64,000 nt of DNA from Alkalinema sp. CACIAM 70d (lineage in GTDB: Bacteria; Cyanobacteriota; Cyanobacteriia; Leptolyngbyales; Leptolyngbyaceae): NCBI GenBank assembly GCA_002148405.1, contig MUGG01000058.1:124001-188000 (forward strand), written 5' to 3'. The stretch's first letter is position 1. Each line of letters opens with the position of its first letter. The translations under genes and the position numbers were made by a program. The notes below the pieces were generated by a model that did no database searches, had not been told where the DNA came from, and worked only from the letters and a program-made list of their open reading frames with translations. Positions 8,876 through 21,097 of this stretch are shown piece by piece.

Positions 8876-10309
8876 CTAATCACAGACGACCCAAGTGTCC
8901 TTACTGCCGCCCCCCTGGGAGGAATTGACGACCAGTGAGCCTTTTTTCAGGGCTACTCGAGTTAAGCCACCCGGATTCACATAAATCTCTTTGCCGTAGA
9001 GAATGTAGGGGCGCAAATCCACATGACACCCCTCGAAGCCATCTTCCATCAGCGTTGGCACCCGCGATAGGCTGAGAGTCGGCTGGGCTATGTAGTTACG
9101 GGGATTGGCTTTAATTTTTTCAGCAAAGGCTTCGCGTTCGGCGGGGGTCGCATGGGGGCCAACCAACATCCCATACCCTCCCGATTCGTTAGCCGCTTTC
9201 ACCACCAGCTTATCCAAGTTAGCCAGTACGTGCTCTTGTTGTTTGGGTTCCCAACAAAGATAGGTGGGGACATTCGACAAAATCGGATCTTCATTGAGGT
9301 AGTAGCGAATCATCTCCGGAACAAACGCATAAATGACTTTGTCATCGGCCACTCCGGTTCCTAGCGCATTCGCTAACCCTAAGCGCCCATTGCGATAAAC
9401 GTCCATGAGCCCCGGCACTCCCAACAGCGACTCTGGCCGAAAGGCTTGGGGATCAATAAAGTCATCATCTAGGCGTCGATACAGGACATCCACACGTTTG
9501 AGTCCCTTCGTTGTCCGCATTTGCAAATAGCCATCCGCCACCACAAGGTCACGGCCTTCCACCAATTCCACTCCCATTTGCTGAGCTAGGAAGGAATGTT
9601 CAAAGTAGGCTGAGTTATAAATGCCTGGAGTGAGCAGCGCGACTGTGGGATCGGGTAAGTGGTCAGGCACTAGGTTAAGCAACGTTTCCAACAGTTGACC
9701 GGGATATTCCTCTACGGGACAAATTTTCATTTTTTCAAACACCTGGGGAAAGGTGCTCTTCATCACGCGGCGATTTTCTAAGACATAGGACACCCCAGAA
9801 GGGCAGCGCAGGTTATCTTCCAAAACAAACCAATGGCCATCCCGATCGCGCACTAGATCGGTTCCCGTGATATGGCACCAAATGCCCGCCGGGGGTTTAA
9901 CACCCATACAAACAGGATGGAATCCACTGGCCGATTCAATCAACTCCCGAGGAATAATGCTATCCCTAATAATTTTTTGATCACTGTAAACATCTTGTAA
10001 AAAGCAGTTGAGAGCATAAATCCGTTGTTTTAGGCCCCGCTCGAGGAAATTCCATTCCTCCATGGCAATAATGCGAGGAATCAAATCAAACGGAAAAATG
10101 CGTTCAGTGCCTTGGTTATCACTGTAGACGTTAAAAGTGACGCCCATTTTAAATAGCGTAATTTGGGCAGCGGTTTGACGACGTTGCAGTTCCTCCATTG
10201 GCAAGGAATCAATGCGTTGAATTAACGGAATCGCTTCCGATCGAGGTTGCCCTTTTGCAACAAACAGTTCATCATAAAAATTGCCTGGATCGTAATCTTC
10301 AAATTTCAC
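8876..10309 (-). CDS. Circularly permuted ATP-grasp family protein (COG2308)
   Basis: 477 residues. Family landmarks include [21 protein letters not shown] near residue 55, [19 protein letters not shown] near 170, [17 protein letters not shown] near 370 and [23 protein letters not shown] near the end. ATP-grasp enzymes make amide bonds through an acyl-phosphate; the acceptor here is unknown. Start codon is GTG with no strong ribosome-binding site. It is the first gene of the leftward Anbu-cluster set and probably carries the main promoter in the 616-bp region upstream. Confidence 0.92.
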   Translation of the reverse strand: MKFEDYDPGNFYDELFVAKGQPRSEAIPLIQRIDSLPMEELQRRQTAAQITLFKMGVTFNVYSDNQGTERIFPFDLIPRIIAMEEWNFLERGLKQRIYALNCFLQDVYSDQKIIRDSIIPRELIESASGFHPVCMGVKPPAGIWCHITGTDLVRDRDGHWFVLEDNLRCPSGVSYVLENRRVMKSTFPQVFEKMKICPVEEYPGQLLETLLNLVPDHLPDPTVALLTPGIYNSAYFEHSFLAQQMGVELVEGRDLVVADGYLQMRTTKGLKRVDVLYRRLDDDFIDPQAFRPESLLGVPGLMDVYRNGRLGLANALGTGVADDKVIYAFVPEMIRYYLNEDPILSNVPTYLCWEPKQQEHVLANLDKLVVKAANESGGYGMLVGPHATPAEREAFAEKIKANPRNYIAQPTLSLSRVPTLMEDGFEGCHVDLRPYILYGKEIYVNPGGLTRVALKKGSLVVNSSQGGGSKDTWVVCD

Positions 10310-10925
10310 AGCGGTAGACCAAAAGCGTGACAGCAGGTTTTAAGGGTAAGTGTTGCTTTAAGAAAGGGATGGCCTGATTAGGAGATGGCCTGTAGGAAAC
10401 GACCGGGGTAAATTGTGTAGATGGGTAGGGGCTGACCGACGTACATCGTAACCGGGGTAATAAAGGTAAGCGAAAGAGGAACTGGGGGCGATGGGACTGA
10501 ATAATGAGCGATCGGACGGAACAGGCGTTAGCAGTCACGGGATCTGGAACTGTCCTGAATCTAGATGCGCTTCATTTCTAGGAACCCTTAATCTATTGAT
10601 ATAGTGTCAGCAAGCACTGACATTCTGTAACGGGTTTAACGAAGTCGATTATCACCTGACTCAAGAAAAATAAGCGTTACAAAGTGTCGTGAAGGTTAAC
10701 TTAGTCAGGTCATAAATCTATCGATTTTGTTGTGATCGATACAGCGTTTTTGAACCGTGATCCCCCTGGCGTGGCTGTTTGGGCCAATTAGCACGGCGGA
10801 TTTGCAGAAGCACTGGCAGGTTCCAGAAAAGGCTCTATTCAGATTGTAATTTTTCCTGAAAAGCAACAAAAGTTGGGATAAGAGAAGGGTATTTGTCACA
10901 CCCTGGTTTCGATGAGTGAGTTCCG
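10310..10925. other. Intergenic region between ATP-grasp and SGNH hydrolase genes
   Basis: 616 bp separating two divergently transcribed genes. Short frames on the minus strand here have no family features and I do not call them. A small inverted repeat (TGTCAG / CTGACA) lies near 10606-10623. A tandem-like CGATGAGTGA repeat lies immediately before the SGNH start codon. Confidence 0.5.
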
Positions 10926-12005
10926 ATGAGTGATTTGTGTTTATTGGCAATCAGCCTAAGCCAAGCACCCGGCCAACGCACGGATTCCCCGATCGTGCCG
11001 CCGTCTACCTATCTTCAGTCTGCTCGATCATTTTCTCGAGCTATGCCCCAGAAAAAAATTGTGGCTCAACCTTTGATCCATCGGGCCATTTCCCAGAAAC
11101 CTGAATTTTCTGCACCGAAGGCGGACACAACAGATTCCACAGCTACAACAGATTCCGCCCCGTCACCCGCCTCAACCGGGTTATCAAAAACAAAAACATT
11201 GTCTCGCCTAGGCACAGCCAACCAGAAAGTCGCGATCGCACCCTCGATCAAAACGCGACTCTCGCCTCGATCGGGCATTCAGCTCTATCAGCAACGCTTG
11301 GCCTCTCTGCGCCAGGGAAGACTTTACACCCGGTTGCCAGTGGATAGTTTCTATGAAGCTTGGCGATCGGCCCAGGGACAGCCGACCTATCAACAATGGC
11401 GCAGGTTGCTGGCGCTGGAAGCGCGGGCCGTTTCTCGGCGGCAGGGCCAACGGCAGTTAATGGTGATGGTAGGAGATTCCCTGAGCCAGTGGTACCCCAG
11501 TGATTATTTGCCTAGTAGAGATATTTGGCTGAATCAGGGCATTTCTGGCGATACCACTCGGGGCATTTTGCAACGGCTCGATGATTTTGCCACAGCACAC
11601 CCCGATCGCATTTATGTGATGGCGGGGGTAAATGACTTAAAACGGGGAGCCAGCGATCGAGAAATTCTGCAAAATTTGGCCAAAATCGTCGCGCGGCTCC
11701 AGCGCCAGCACCCCCAAGCACAAATTGTCGTGCAATCCATTTTGCCGACCCGCTCATCAATGATCCCCAACGATCGCATCGAAAATCTCAATCAGCAATT
11801 GGCGCAACTCACGACTCGCCAAGGAGCCACCTTTTTGGATCTCTATCGCGAATTTGTCGATCGGGATGGTTATCTCCAGCAACAGTTAAGTACCGATGGG
11901 ATTCACTTAAATTTGCAGGGCTATCAGGTTTGGCAAACCGCCCTCAGCCAAGCAAAACCTGCGATCGCTTCGCTGGTTCGCAAACCCCAGACCAAGAACG
12001 GATAA
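10926..12005 (+). CDS. SGNH/GDSL-family hydrolase
   Basis: 359 residues: a ~120-residue low-complexity Ser/Thr/Ala-rich N-terminal part, then an SGNH esterase/lipase domain. Block I is VMVGDSLSQW (nucleophile Ser), block II GISGDTTRG, block III MAGVNDLKRG, and block V STDGIHLNLQG (catalytic Asp/His). Such enzymes remove acyl or acetyl groups from lipids, polysaccharides or peptidoglycan; the substrate is unclear. No convincing signal peptide follows the chosen ATG, so an upstream or alternative start is possible. A strong hairpin terminator lies 65 bp downstream. Confidence 0.88.
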   Translation: MSDLCLLAISLSQAPGQRTDSPIVPPSTYLQSARSFSRAMPQKKIVAQPLIHRAISQKPEFSAPKADTTDSTATTDSAPSPASTGLSKTKTLSRLGTANQKVAIAPSIKTRLSPRSGIQLYQQRLASLRQGRLYTRLPVDSFYEAWRSAQGQPTYQQWRRLLALEARAVSRRQGQRQLMVMVGDSLSQWYPSDYLPSRDIWLNQGISGDTTRGILQRLDDFATAHPDRIYVMAGVNDLKRGASDREILQNLAKIVARLQRQHPQAQIVVQSILPTRSSMIPNDRIENLNQQLAQLTTRQGATFLDLYREFVDRDGYLQQQLSTDGIHLNLQGYQVWQTALSQAKPAIASLVRKPQTKNG

Positions 12006-12069
12006 ATTACACGGAGAAATTACAATGTAATCTTGTATTACACCTTCGATATCTCGTATTACAATAGAA

Positions 12070-12112
12070 GCAGCCTGCGATCGCAATGACCCATTGCCAG
12101 CAGGTTGCTTTT
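12070..12112 (+). terminator. Hairpin terminator after SGNH hydrolase gene
   Basis: A two-part stem: outer GCAGCCTGC (12070-12078) with GCAGGTTGC (12100-12108), inner GCAATG with CATTGC around an ACC loop, followed by TTTT. It ends the SGNH transcript. Its place 106 bp before leuA would also allow an attenuator role, but no leucine-rich leader peptide is visible. Confidence 0.75.
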
Positions 12113-12217
12113 GTATTTGGGGACATCTTCTACCTGTGCTGTCTGCCTGTACGGGTCACTGTACAAGACCACCCCAACCCTGAAGTTCACCATGAAATCT
12201 AAACGAGTAGTCGAGCC

Positions 12218-13849
12218 ATGAAATTTTCTCCGAACGTTGACCGCATCATTATTTTCGATACCACTTTGCGGGATGGCGAACAGTCTCCCGGCGCTACGAT
12301 GAACGTGGACGAAAAACTAGCGATCGCGCGTCAACTGGCTCGACTTGGCGTGGACGTGATTGAAGCGGGATTTGCCTTTGCGAGTCCGGGGGACTTTGAA
12401 GCCGTTAACAAAATTGCCCAAGCGATCGGAACCGAAGATGGCCCCGTGATTTGTAGCCTTGCCCGCGCCACCCAAGGGGATATTAAGGCTGCTGCGGAAG
12501 CGATCGCCCCGGCTTGTCACCGTCGGATTCACACCTTCATCGCCACCTCCGATATTCACCTGCAATACAAATTGCGCAAAACTCGCCAGGAAGTCTTGGA
12601 AATTGCGCCGGAAATGGTGGCCTATGCCAAATCCTTTGTGGATGATGTGGAATTTTCTCCGGAAGATGCGGGCCGATCGGATCCTGAGTTTCTCTATCCT
12701 GTGCTGGAAGCGGTGATCGATGCCGGTGCCACGACGATTAATATTCCCGACACCGTGGGTTATACCACTCCGGCGGAATTTGGGGCGTTGATTAAAGGGA
12801 TTAAGGAAAACGTCCGCAACATCGATCGGGCGATCATTTCCGTCCACGGTCACAACGACCTCGGCTTAGCCGTCGCAAACTTCCTGGAAGCAGTGAAAAA
12901 CGGGGCGCGTCAGTTGGAATGCACGATTAACGGCATCGGTGAACGGGCGGGTAATGCCGCCTTGGAAGAACTGGTCATGGCGTTGCATGTGCGGCGGCAG
13001 TATTTCAACCCCTTCCTGGGGCGTCCGGTGGATTCTGAAGCCTCCCTAACCAATATCAATACCCGCGAAATCTACAAGACCTCCCGTTTGGTCTCCAATA
13101 CCACCGGGATGTTTGTGCAGCCGAATAAGGCGATCGTGGGAGCCAATGCCTTTGCCCATGAATCCGGCATCCACCAAGACGGCGTCCTGAAAAACAAGCT
13201 GACCTATGAAATCATGGATGCCCAGTTAATCGGCTTGACGGATAACCAAATCGTTCTGGGCAAACACTCTGGCCGCAATGCCTTCCGGACTCGCTTGAGC
13301 GAACTGGGTTACGAATTGGCGGATCAGGAATTGAATAAAGCCTTTGTCCGCTTCAAGGAGCTGGCAGATAAGAAGAAAGAAATTACCGATTGGGATTTGG
13401 AGTCGATCGTCAATGACGAAACCCAACAGCCCCCGGAAATGTTCCGTCTGGAAATGGTGCAGGTGTCCTGTGGTAGCAATGCCCAACCCACCGCAACGGT
13501 GAAAGTCCGCAACCCCGATGGGACGGAACTGATGGATGCGGCGACGGGGACTGGCCCGGTGGACGCGGTGTATAAGGCTATTAATCGGGTCGTGAATGTG
13601 CCGAATCAGTTGATTGAGTTCTCGGTGCAATCGGTGACGGCAGGCATTGACGCGATCGGGGAAGTGACCATCCGCCTGAAGTACGAAGATCGCATCTTCT
13701 CCGGTCGATCGGCCAATACGGATATCATTGTGGCGTCGGCTCAGGCGTATATGAATGCTCTGAATCGGCTGTACAGTGTCTTGCAAACGGGAGACATGCA
13801 CAAAACCAATGCCCAACGGGAAGCGGGTCTAGAAGCGGCTAGCGTTTAG
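12218..13849 (+). CDS. leuA: 2-isopropylmalate synthase
   Basis: 543 residues, full family length. First committed step of leucine synthesis: condensation of acetyl-CoA with 2-oxoisovalerate. The N-terminal catalytic TIM barrel shows [14 protein letters not shown] (residues ~14-27), [20 protein letters not shown] with metal-ligand histidines, [14 protein letters not shown] and [13 protein letters not shown]. The C-terminal ~140 residues ([18 protein letters not shown]1-containing DNA) form the leucine-feedback domain. It is monocistronic in appearance. Confidence 0.97.
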   Translation: MKFSPNVDRIIIFDTTLRDGEQSPGATMNVDEKLAIARQLARLGVDVIEAGFAFASPGDFEAVNKIAQAIGTEDGPVICSLARATQGDIKAAAEAIAPACHRRIHTFIATSDIHLQYKLRKTRQEVLEIAPEMVAYAKSFVDDVEFSPEDAGRSDPEFLYPVLEAVIDAGATTINIPDTVGYTTPAEFGALIKGIKENVRNIDRAIISVHGHNDLGLAVANFLEAVKNGARQLECTINGIGERAGNAALEELVMALHVRRQYFNPFLGRPVDSEASLTNINTREIYKTSRLVSNTTGMFVQPNKAIVGANAFAHESGIHQDGVLKNKLTYEIMDAQLIGLTDNQIVLGKHSGRNAFRTRLSELGYELADQELNKAFVRFKELADKKKEITDWDLESIVNDETQQPPEMFRLEMVQVSCGSNAQPTATVKVRNPDGTELMDAATGTGPVDAVYKAINRVVNVPNQLIEFSVQSVTAGIDAIGEVTIRLKYEDRIFSGRSANTDIIVASAQAYMNALNRLYSVLQTGDMHKTNAQREAGLEAASV

Positions 13850-13998
13850 TTCCGTGAGTCGGGCTGTGGTGAGAAACGCCTTGATTCTGCCATGCTCTCA
13901 TTGATCGATCGCCCCTTAGATGATCTCTAGGGGGTATTCTTTTGTTGGGAAGCAGTTCCATACCGGCATAATAAAGCAAGGTTTTGCCACCCTTGTCC

Positions 13999-14047
13999 CG
14001 TAATCCCCATTTCGCAATCCCCATTTCGCAATCCCTATTTCGCAACC
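13999..14047 (+). repeat. 14-bp tandem repeat upstream of methyltransferase
   Basis: Three units of CGCAATCCCCATTT (first with GT for GC, third with one C-to-T change) plus a partial fourth end four bases before the ATG at 14051. They occupy the position of a ribosome-binding site, and no Shine-Dalgarno sequence is visible. Confidence 0.85.
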
Positions 14048-14050
14048 ACC

Positions 14051-14851
14051 ATGCAAGACGATCTTCTCCAGCGCGAACAGCAATTCCACGACCAATGGGC
14101 TAGCACGATCGATGTGGATGGCATCCGGGTCGCGGACTACTTTGAAGCCTGTACTGCTCCGGAAAATCGCTTTATTCTGAAGCATTTGGGCGACGTGCGC
14201 GGGAAGTTACTCCTCGATCTGGGCTGTGGGGCAGGGGAAAACAGCGTTTACTTTGCCAACCTGGGCGCACACTGTGTCGCGTCAGACTATTCCCCCGGCA
14301 TGGTGGAAGTGGCGCTGAAGCTAGCTGAGAAGAATGGGGTACAGGTGGAGGGTCGGGTGATTAATGCCATGGCGATCGACTACCCCGACAATACGTTTGA
14401 CATTGTCTACGCCGCGAATCTGTTGCACCACATTCCCGATCCCCTACAAACCATTCGGGAAGTCCACCGTGTGCTGAAACCAGGGGGCAAGATGTGTTTT
14501 TGGGATCCCCTGAGACACAATCCGGTGATTAATGTCTATCGCAAGATCGCTACAGAAGTGCGAACAGAAGATGAAATGCCATTGCATATCAATATCGTGC
14601 GCGAGGTGCGTCAACTCTTTTCGACCACGAAGTTTGATACCTTTTGGATCGCGACGCTGTGGATCTTTTTACAGTTTTATCTGATTGAAAAAGTCAATCC
14701 CAACAAAGAGCGCTACTGGAAGAAAATTATCATCGAGCAGGATCGCCTTAAGCCTACCTATAGCTTCTTGGAGCGTCTAGATAGGTTTATTAAGAAGCTA
14801 CCTTTGATGAAACGGATGGCTTGGAATATTGCTGTTGTGGCTACTAAATAG
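14051..14851 (+). CDS. Class I SAM-dependent methyltransferase
   Basis: 266 residues. Motif I is LLLDLGCGAGENSVYFA (residues ~53-69), followed by VASDYSPGMVEVA (motif II), NTFDIVYAANLLHHIPDP and VLKPGGKMCFWDP, the standard order of the Methyltransf_11 fold. The C-terminal ~90 residues include a hydrophobic helix (FWIATLWIFLQFYLIEKV), hinting at a membrane-associated or lipid substrate. Neighbours give no pathway. The stop codon lies inside a 17-bp tandem repeat. Confidence 0.85.
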   Translation: MQDDLLQREQQFHDQWASTIDVDGIRVADYFEACTAPENRFILKHLGDVRGKLLLDLGCGAGENSVYFANLGAHCVASDYSPGMVEVALKLAEKNGVQVEGRVINAMAIDYPDNTFDIVYAANLLHHIPDPLQTIREVHRVLKPGGKMCFWDPLRHNPVINVYRKIATEVRTEDEMPLHINIVREVRQLFSTTKFDTFWIATLWIFLQFYLIEKVNPNKERYWKKIIIEQDRLKPTYSFLERLDRFIKKLPLMKRMAWNIAVVATK

Positions 14852-14867
14852 TTGTGGCTACTAAATA
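14834..14867 (+). repeat. Perfect 17-bp tandem duplication across a stop codon
   Basis: Two adjacent identical copies of GTTGTGGCTACTAAATA. The junction creates the TAG stop of the methyltransferase gene; the second copy lies after the stop. Confidence 0.92.
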
Positions 14868-14951
14868 ACGGCTGCTTAATCATGGCTGCTCAATCACAGC
14901 TACTTGTTAACCCCGCAATCTCCTGTTCTGGTTCTTGCTCTATTGTGACCT

Positions 14952-17435
<2,484 letters not shown>

Positions 17436-17738
17436 TTAAGCCACTTCTACTCGACCGCTACCCCGATGGGCAACTTCGACCCGGCCACTCCCGCGATAGC
17501 TAGGAGCTTCAATCCGGCCACTACCCCGATGAGCAACCTCTACCCGACCGCTCCCACGATAACTAGGAGCTTCGATGCGGCCACTACCCCGATAGGCGAC
17601 GGTTTCCACCCGACCGCTCCCACGATAGGCAAGAATGTTGCTAGCATCTGAGGCATCTACAGCAGTCATTGTCCCGGTCAGCACAGTTGCAGTGATTAGA
17701 AGGACACCGGTTAGTCCGATCAAGAATTGAGAGCGCAT
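17436..17738 (-). CDS. patX: PatX-type secreted precursor with six RGSGR pentapeptides
   Basis: 100 residues from the ATG at 17738: a signal peptide (MRSQFLIGLTGVLLITATVL, then TAVDASDA), followed by a repeat region in which RGSGR occurs at residues 39-43, 50-54, 61-65, 71-75, 82-86 and 92-96. Spacing is 10 or 11 residues, each copy preceded by Tyr or His and followed by VE or IE. RGSGR is the inhibitory pentapeptide of PatS and HetN that binds HetR, and PatX proteins pair a signal peptide with one or a few RG(S/T)GR motifs next to hetR. Six near-regular copies suggest a polyprotein that yields several peptides. A GTG at 17771, with GGAG upstream, would add 11 residues. Confidence 0.85.
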   Translation of the reverse strand: MRSQFLIGLTGVLLITATVLTGTMTAVDASDASNILAYRGSGRVETVAYRGSGRIEAPSYRGSGRVEVAHRGSGRIEAPSYRGSGRVEVAHRGSGRVEVA

Positions 17739-17891
17739 AAGCTTGGTCTGTCTTTGTATGTATCTAATCACTCATACAAAGTCTCCGTAGACAGATCAGG
17801 AAAAGATTTCAGAAATGATGAACATTTTCTGCTGAAATTGCCTTCAACACTGAAATCTTATTTTTATTCCTATAGAGAACTGTCTTAAATA

Positions 17892-19685
17892 TCACACTCT
17901 TAATGCGATCGCCTGAACCCGAATCCATTGCCCAGCAAGGTTTTTGTGGCCCCAGACTTGTATAGATTGCCCAGGAAAACATTGAGCTAAGAGAGCGTTA
18001 ACTTCAGAGAGAATCGTAACGAGTTGATAGTCTTGATCGCCGACTTGTAGATGGTAAGTATGCGGTCCGGTCTGCGTGAAAATACCGATCCAGCTTTCAC
18101 ATTTACCACGATCAAGGGGTAAAGGAGTTGCCGGAGCGTCACCACTGTAGGGATAGGCATCGGGGTGATCGAGATAATAGGTTTGCCAGGTCAGCCAATC
18201 GGGGTGCTGTAGCGGGACATTAAAGAGAGGAATGACAGCAGCAGGGGCTTGGGCATCTGTCAGTAGGGCGTTTTGTAACGTCCGGATAGGCAGGTGTCTC
18301 GGTGCACAATCCAGTTCTACGCACAATGCGGCGGCCATGCCTGCGGCTTGTCCAATGCCTAGGACTAAAGGTTGCAGGCGAGTGGCTCCGTTGGCCATAT
18401 GGGTTACAGAAATATTTTTTTCACAGACGAGAAAACCGTCGATCGATCGGGGGACTAACGCACCATAGGGAATAGTGAAGGGGGTACCTGTCCAGCGTCC
18501 ACCCCATTGGATTGATTTAGGGTTGAGGGGGATATCACCACTGGGATAGTGATGGTCATTGGCGTAGTTGCCGATCGCGATGGCGGTACAGAGACTATCT
18601 ACATTAGCGCAGCCTTCGGCAAAGACTTGCATTGGTAAAGCAGCAACTTGGCCACGGGCGATCGGTAAGATATCCTGCTCGCGTACCGTTACGATCCCTT
18701 GGAGCCGACGACTTTCTCGAAAATAGGGGTGGAGGGCAAAGGCAGAATTTGTGATTGGTGGGGTTTGGCTCGATCGCCCCTGGGGGAACATGCCTTCTGC
18801 TAACCCATAGCGCTGACCTAAAGTTTGCTGGATAAAGTAGGCAAAGGCCCAACTATGCTCATAGGCTTCTTTGCAAAAGGCTTGGCGATCGCTCGCATTG
18901 ACTAAAAGTCGCTCTAAACCTTCACCGTAGTCATTGCCGTGAATCGGCCAGTTGATCATGAAGCGATTTCCCGGTAAGCGACCGTAGTTCAAAAACTTTT
19001 CGCCGCCGTACTGTTCCCACGCTTGGGCAAAAGGGGCTGGATTGTAGTTGGGCGGGATGGGAATCACTGGGGCGACTTGGTTTTCTCCATAGTCCTGCAT
19101 CACCACGACCCAGGTGGGGGCTTGCACTGGATAGCGCTGCATCCAATCAGCCATTTCTGCAGGGGCACTGGGTTCCTGGAATTCCGCTTGCAGTTCCCAG
19201 CCCCAGCGGTGGGGAATGGTGCCCAAAGCCAGTAAGTCACCTAATTCCGTCCCATCGATCGTAATTTGTGCGGTGATTTGATAGTCCTGAAATTGCACAC
19301 CAGTAATGCGATCGTCAGTTCTTGATACCGCGATCGGGGTTTGTCCAGTAATCCAAGTTAAGTTGGGCAGTGCTTTAACCCAATCCGCAAAAATTTCTGC
19401 ACCGATATGGGGTTCGTAGGTGAAGAAACTAACCCAGGCGTGATCTAAGCCTTCCGGTTGTCGTGTTTGCAATTCCCGCAGAAATTGTCCCCAAATTCCG
19501 GTTTGCCAAGCCTGTAACTCGTTGCCATCGGGAGCGGTGACGCCTGCACTGGTCAGCATTCCCCCCAACCACTCAAATTCGCTTACCAGGATCACCTGGG
19601 CTCCCCGACGGGCGGCTTGAATGGCGGCTGCGGTACCCCCCGTTCCTCCCCCGACGACTAAAATTTGAGTCTGCAATGTTTTCAT
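17892..19685 (-). CDS. FAD-dependent oxidoreductase
   Basis: 597 residues. The N-terminus carries the dinucleotide-binding motif VVGGGTGGTAAAIQAARRGAQ, then EFEWLGGMLTSAGVTAPDGNEL, typical of the FAD_oxidored family (PF12831). A second cofactor-contact region (DGTELGDLLALG) lies near residue 150, and FLVCEKNISVTHMANGATRLQPLVLGIGQAAGMAAAL near 420-460 is the conserved C-terminal FAD region. The substrate is unknown; some relatives act on sugars or cell-wall compounds. It points away from the RGSGR gene and is followed by it on the same strand 153 bp later. Confidence 0.85.
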   Translation of the reverse strand: MKTLQTQILVVGGGTGGTAAAIQAARRGAQVILVSEFEWLGGMLTSAGVTAPDGNELQAWQTGIWGQFLRELQTRQPEGLDHAWVSFFTYEPHIGAEIFADWVKALPNLTWITGQTPIAVSRTDDRITGVQFQDYQITAQITIDGTELGDLLALGTIPHRWGWELQAEFQEPSAPAEMADWMQRYPVQAPTWVVVMQDYGENQVAPVIPIPPNYNPAPFAQAWEQYGGEKFLNYGRLPGNRFMINWPIHGNDYGEGLERLLVNASDRQAFCKEAYEHSWAFAYFIQQTLGQRYGLAEGMFPQGRSSQTPPITNSAFALHPYFRESRRLQGIVTVREQDILPIARGQVAALPMQVFAEGCANVDSLCTAIAIGNYANDHHYPSGDIPLNPKSIQWGGRWTGTPFTIPYGALVPRSIDGFLVCEKNISVTHMANGATRLQPLVLGIGQAAGMAAALCVELDCAPRHLPIRTLQNALLTDAQAPAAVIPLFNVPLQHPDWLTWQTYYLDHPDAYPYSGDAPATPLPLDRGKCESWIGIFTQTGPHTYHLQVGDQDYQLVTILSEVNALLAQCFPGQSIQVWGHKNLAGQWIRVQAIALRV

Positions 19686-19739
19686 GGGTGTTCTACGCCT
19701 GACAACTAATTAATGCTCTGCGGATTGAGGCTTGCAAAA

Positions 19740-20426
19740 CTATTGATGCTCGACAAAAGGCGTGCCCCAAAAAGTCCAGTTTTCTTTATTGAAGGGCGAT
19801 CGCCATTTGTAAATTAACGTAGACTCCATCTTCTGGCGCGATCGGGTGTCCTGGGGGGCATCCTGCCAAAAGGCGATGCCTAATTGGGTGGGTAAATTAT
19901 TGTTGTAATGGGATTGCTGATAGTGAAGCAAATAGCGTTTGCAATCATGTTCACCTTTCCAACGCTGGTTAGATTTCACGGTTTCACCAACGTACAACAG
20001 AATGGGTAACGTGTAGTCAAAGACAAAATATAATGCTGAAACCCCTGCATCCTCTGCTTTCCAACGCCAGAATTGGGTGTTTTGTTGGGGCAGCTTGAAG
20101 GGATTCAGGCCATCGGGATCGATCGTTGGAACGGATTCTGTGGGTAAGCCGAAATCAAAGAGACTGCCTTGGGCGATCGCGGGTGCAATTTCGACGGATT
20201 GTTGATGATCTAGAACGCGCTGTTTCCAAGCCGTTAATGTGGCTGCATCCATTTCGAGGGACTGCGATCGCTGGGTTCCGTAGGTGCCTGCCAGTTCCTT
20301 GGCGGAGAAAAGGGAGGGTTGTTCAATCTGCGGGGTGGGAAGCTGGGAAAACGCTGGATGCGGTGAGGCTGCACTGCTTGCATTTTGCGCAGTATTTGTA
20401 TTTTGCGAAGTGCGGTACTTAGGCAT
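19740..20426 (-). CDS. GIY-YIG nuclease-family protein
   Basis: 228 residues. The first ~110 are low-complexity (Asn/Ser/Ala/Gln). The C-terminal half shows a GIY-YIG-like fold: ALYFVFD, LLYVGET, NQRWKGEHDCKRYL, then QKMESTLIYKWRSPFNKENW, where the Glu and Asn match the metal-binding Glu and structural Asn of UvrC-type GIY-YIG domains. Proteins of this type occur widely in cyanobacteria without known role. It lies 54 bp upstream of the FAD oxidoreductase on the same strand, so the two may be co-transcribed. Confidence 0.75.
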   Translation of the reverse strand: MPKYRTSQNTNTAQNASSAASPHPAFSQLPTPQIEQPSLFSAKELAGTYGTQRSQSLEMDAATLTAWKQRVLDHQQSVEIAPAIAQGSLFDFGLPTESVPTIDPDGLNPFKLPQQNTQFWRWKAEDAGVSALYFVFDYTLPILLYVGETVKSNQRWKGEHDCKRYLLHYQQSHYNNNLPTQLGIAFWQDAPQDTRSRQKMESTLIYKWRSPFNKENWTFWGTPFVEHQ

Positions 20427-20493
20427 CGATCGCGTTCCTCTCTGTCAGCGCAATGAATCGCAGTCAGGATAGCATAGAGAGAACCGCTTGCCC

Positions 20494-20733
20494 ATGAACT
20501 TTGCTATCCCTGAAATGACTGATTTACTGACTGATTTATTTGTAGGGATCCTAAATCATCCCGTTTGGATTGTTGCGATCGCGGGAATTTTGCATCTTAT
20601 GATCGGAACCATTGCTGCTGTGATCGCGGTACAGCGAGGTAAGTCCTGGAAACAGTGGCTCGTGATTGGTTGGATTGGTGGAACACCCGCGTTGATTGCA
20701 GCTTTGCGATTACCCAAGTTGGTTGAGCACTAA
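20494..20733 (+). CDS. Small two-helix membrane protein
   Basis: 79 residues from the ATG at 20494. Two hydrophobic helices (PVWIVAIAGILHLMIGTIAAVIAV and QWLVIGWIGGTPALIAAL) flank a short basic loop (QRGKSWKQ), predicting two membrane spans. It is divergent from the GIY-YIG gene with a 67-bp gap. I do not recognise a family. Confidence 0.6.
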   Translation: MNFAIPEMTDLLTDLFVGILNHPVWIVAIAGILHLMIGTIAAVIAVQRGKSWKQWLVIGWIGGTPALIAALRLPKLVEH

Positions 20734-21002
20734 GGTTTCGGTAAAGATTTAAAACCGTAACTCGCCATAAAAAACGTGAGTTTGATAAGCAAAATTGTCC
20801 CTCACAAGTCCTCTGTGCTTGTATGCAGAATTCACTTTCGGGGGGTGTCGGGGGAGTAGAGTCCCCTAACATTGCAGGGGGCAAGGTGGTTTCTCTGACG
20901 CAATGCCAGAGCAAACTGCCTTGAGCGGGAGAAGTTCCCCGATCTTCGCTGCGCAGCAGCCCCGACGATCGAGTTGCACCACGAATTTATTGAACTCACA
21001 TT

Positions 21003-21032
21003 AAAAAAGGACTCGACAAAACTGTTGAGTCC
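21003..21032 (-). terminator. Terminator of the atp operon
   Basis: On the minus strand a 10-bp stem (GGACTCAACA with TGTCGAGTCC, one G-U pair) around a four-base loop is followed by a run of six T. It lies 65 bp after the gamma-subunit stop codon and closes the eight-gene operon. Confidence 0.9.
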
Positions 21033-21097
21033 TCACTAGGTAATTAAATGTTCGATCGTGGAATGGCGTTAAATCAAATCAACACCGCTCACATTAA

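Noticed and set aside
10299..10538. 79-codon minus-strand frame overlapping the start of the ATP-grasp gene
   Set aside because: It overlaps a certain gene in another frame, has no family features, and is rich in Pro/Arg of the shadow type.
10705..10950. 81-codon minus-strand frame between ATP-grasp and SGNH genes
   Set aside because: No ribosome-binding site or domain; composition looks random, and it overlaps the SGNH start.
17439..17640. Regular ~30-bp repeats resembling a CRISPR array
   Set aside because: The repeats are contiguous, in frame and encode RGSGR units; there are no unique spacers and no cas genes.
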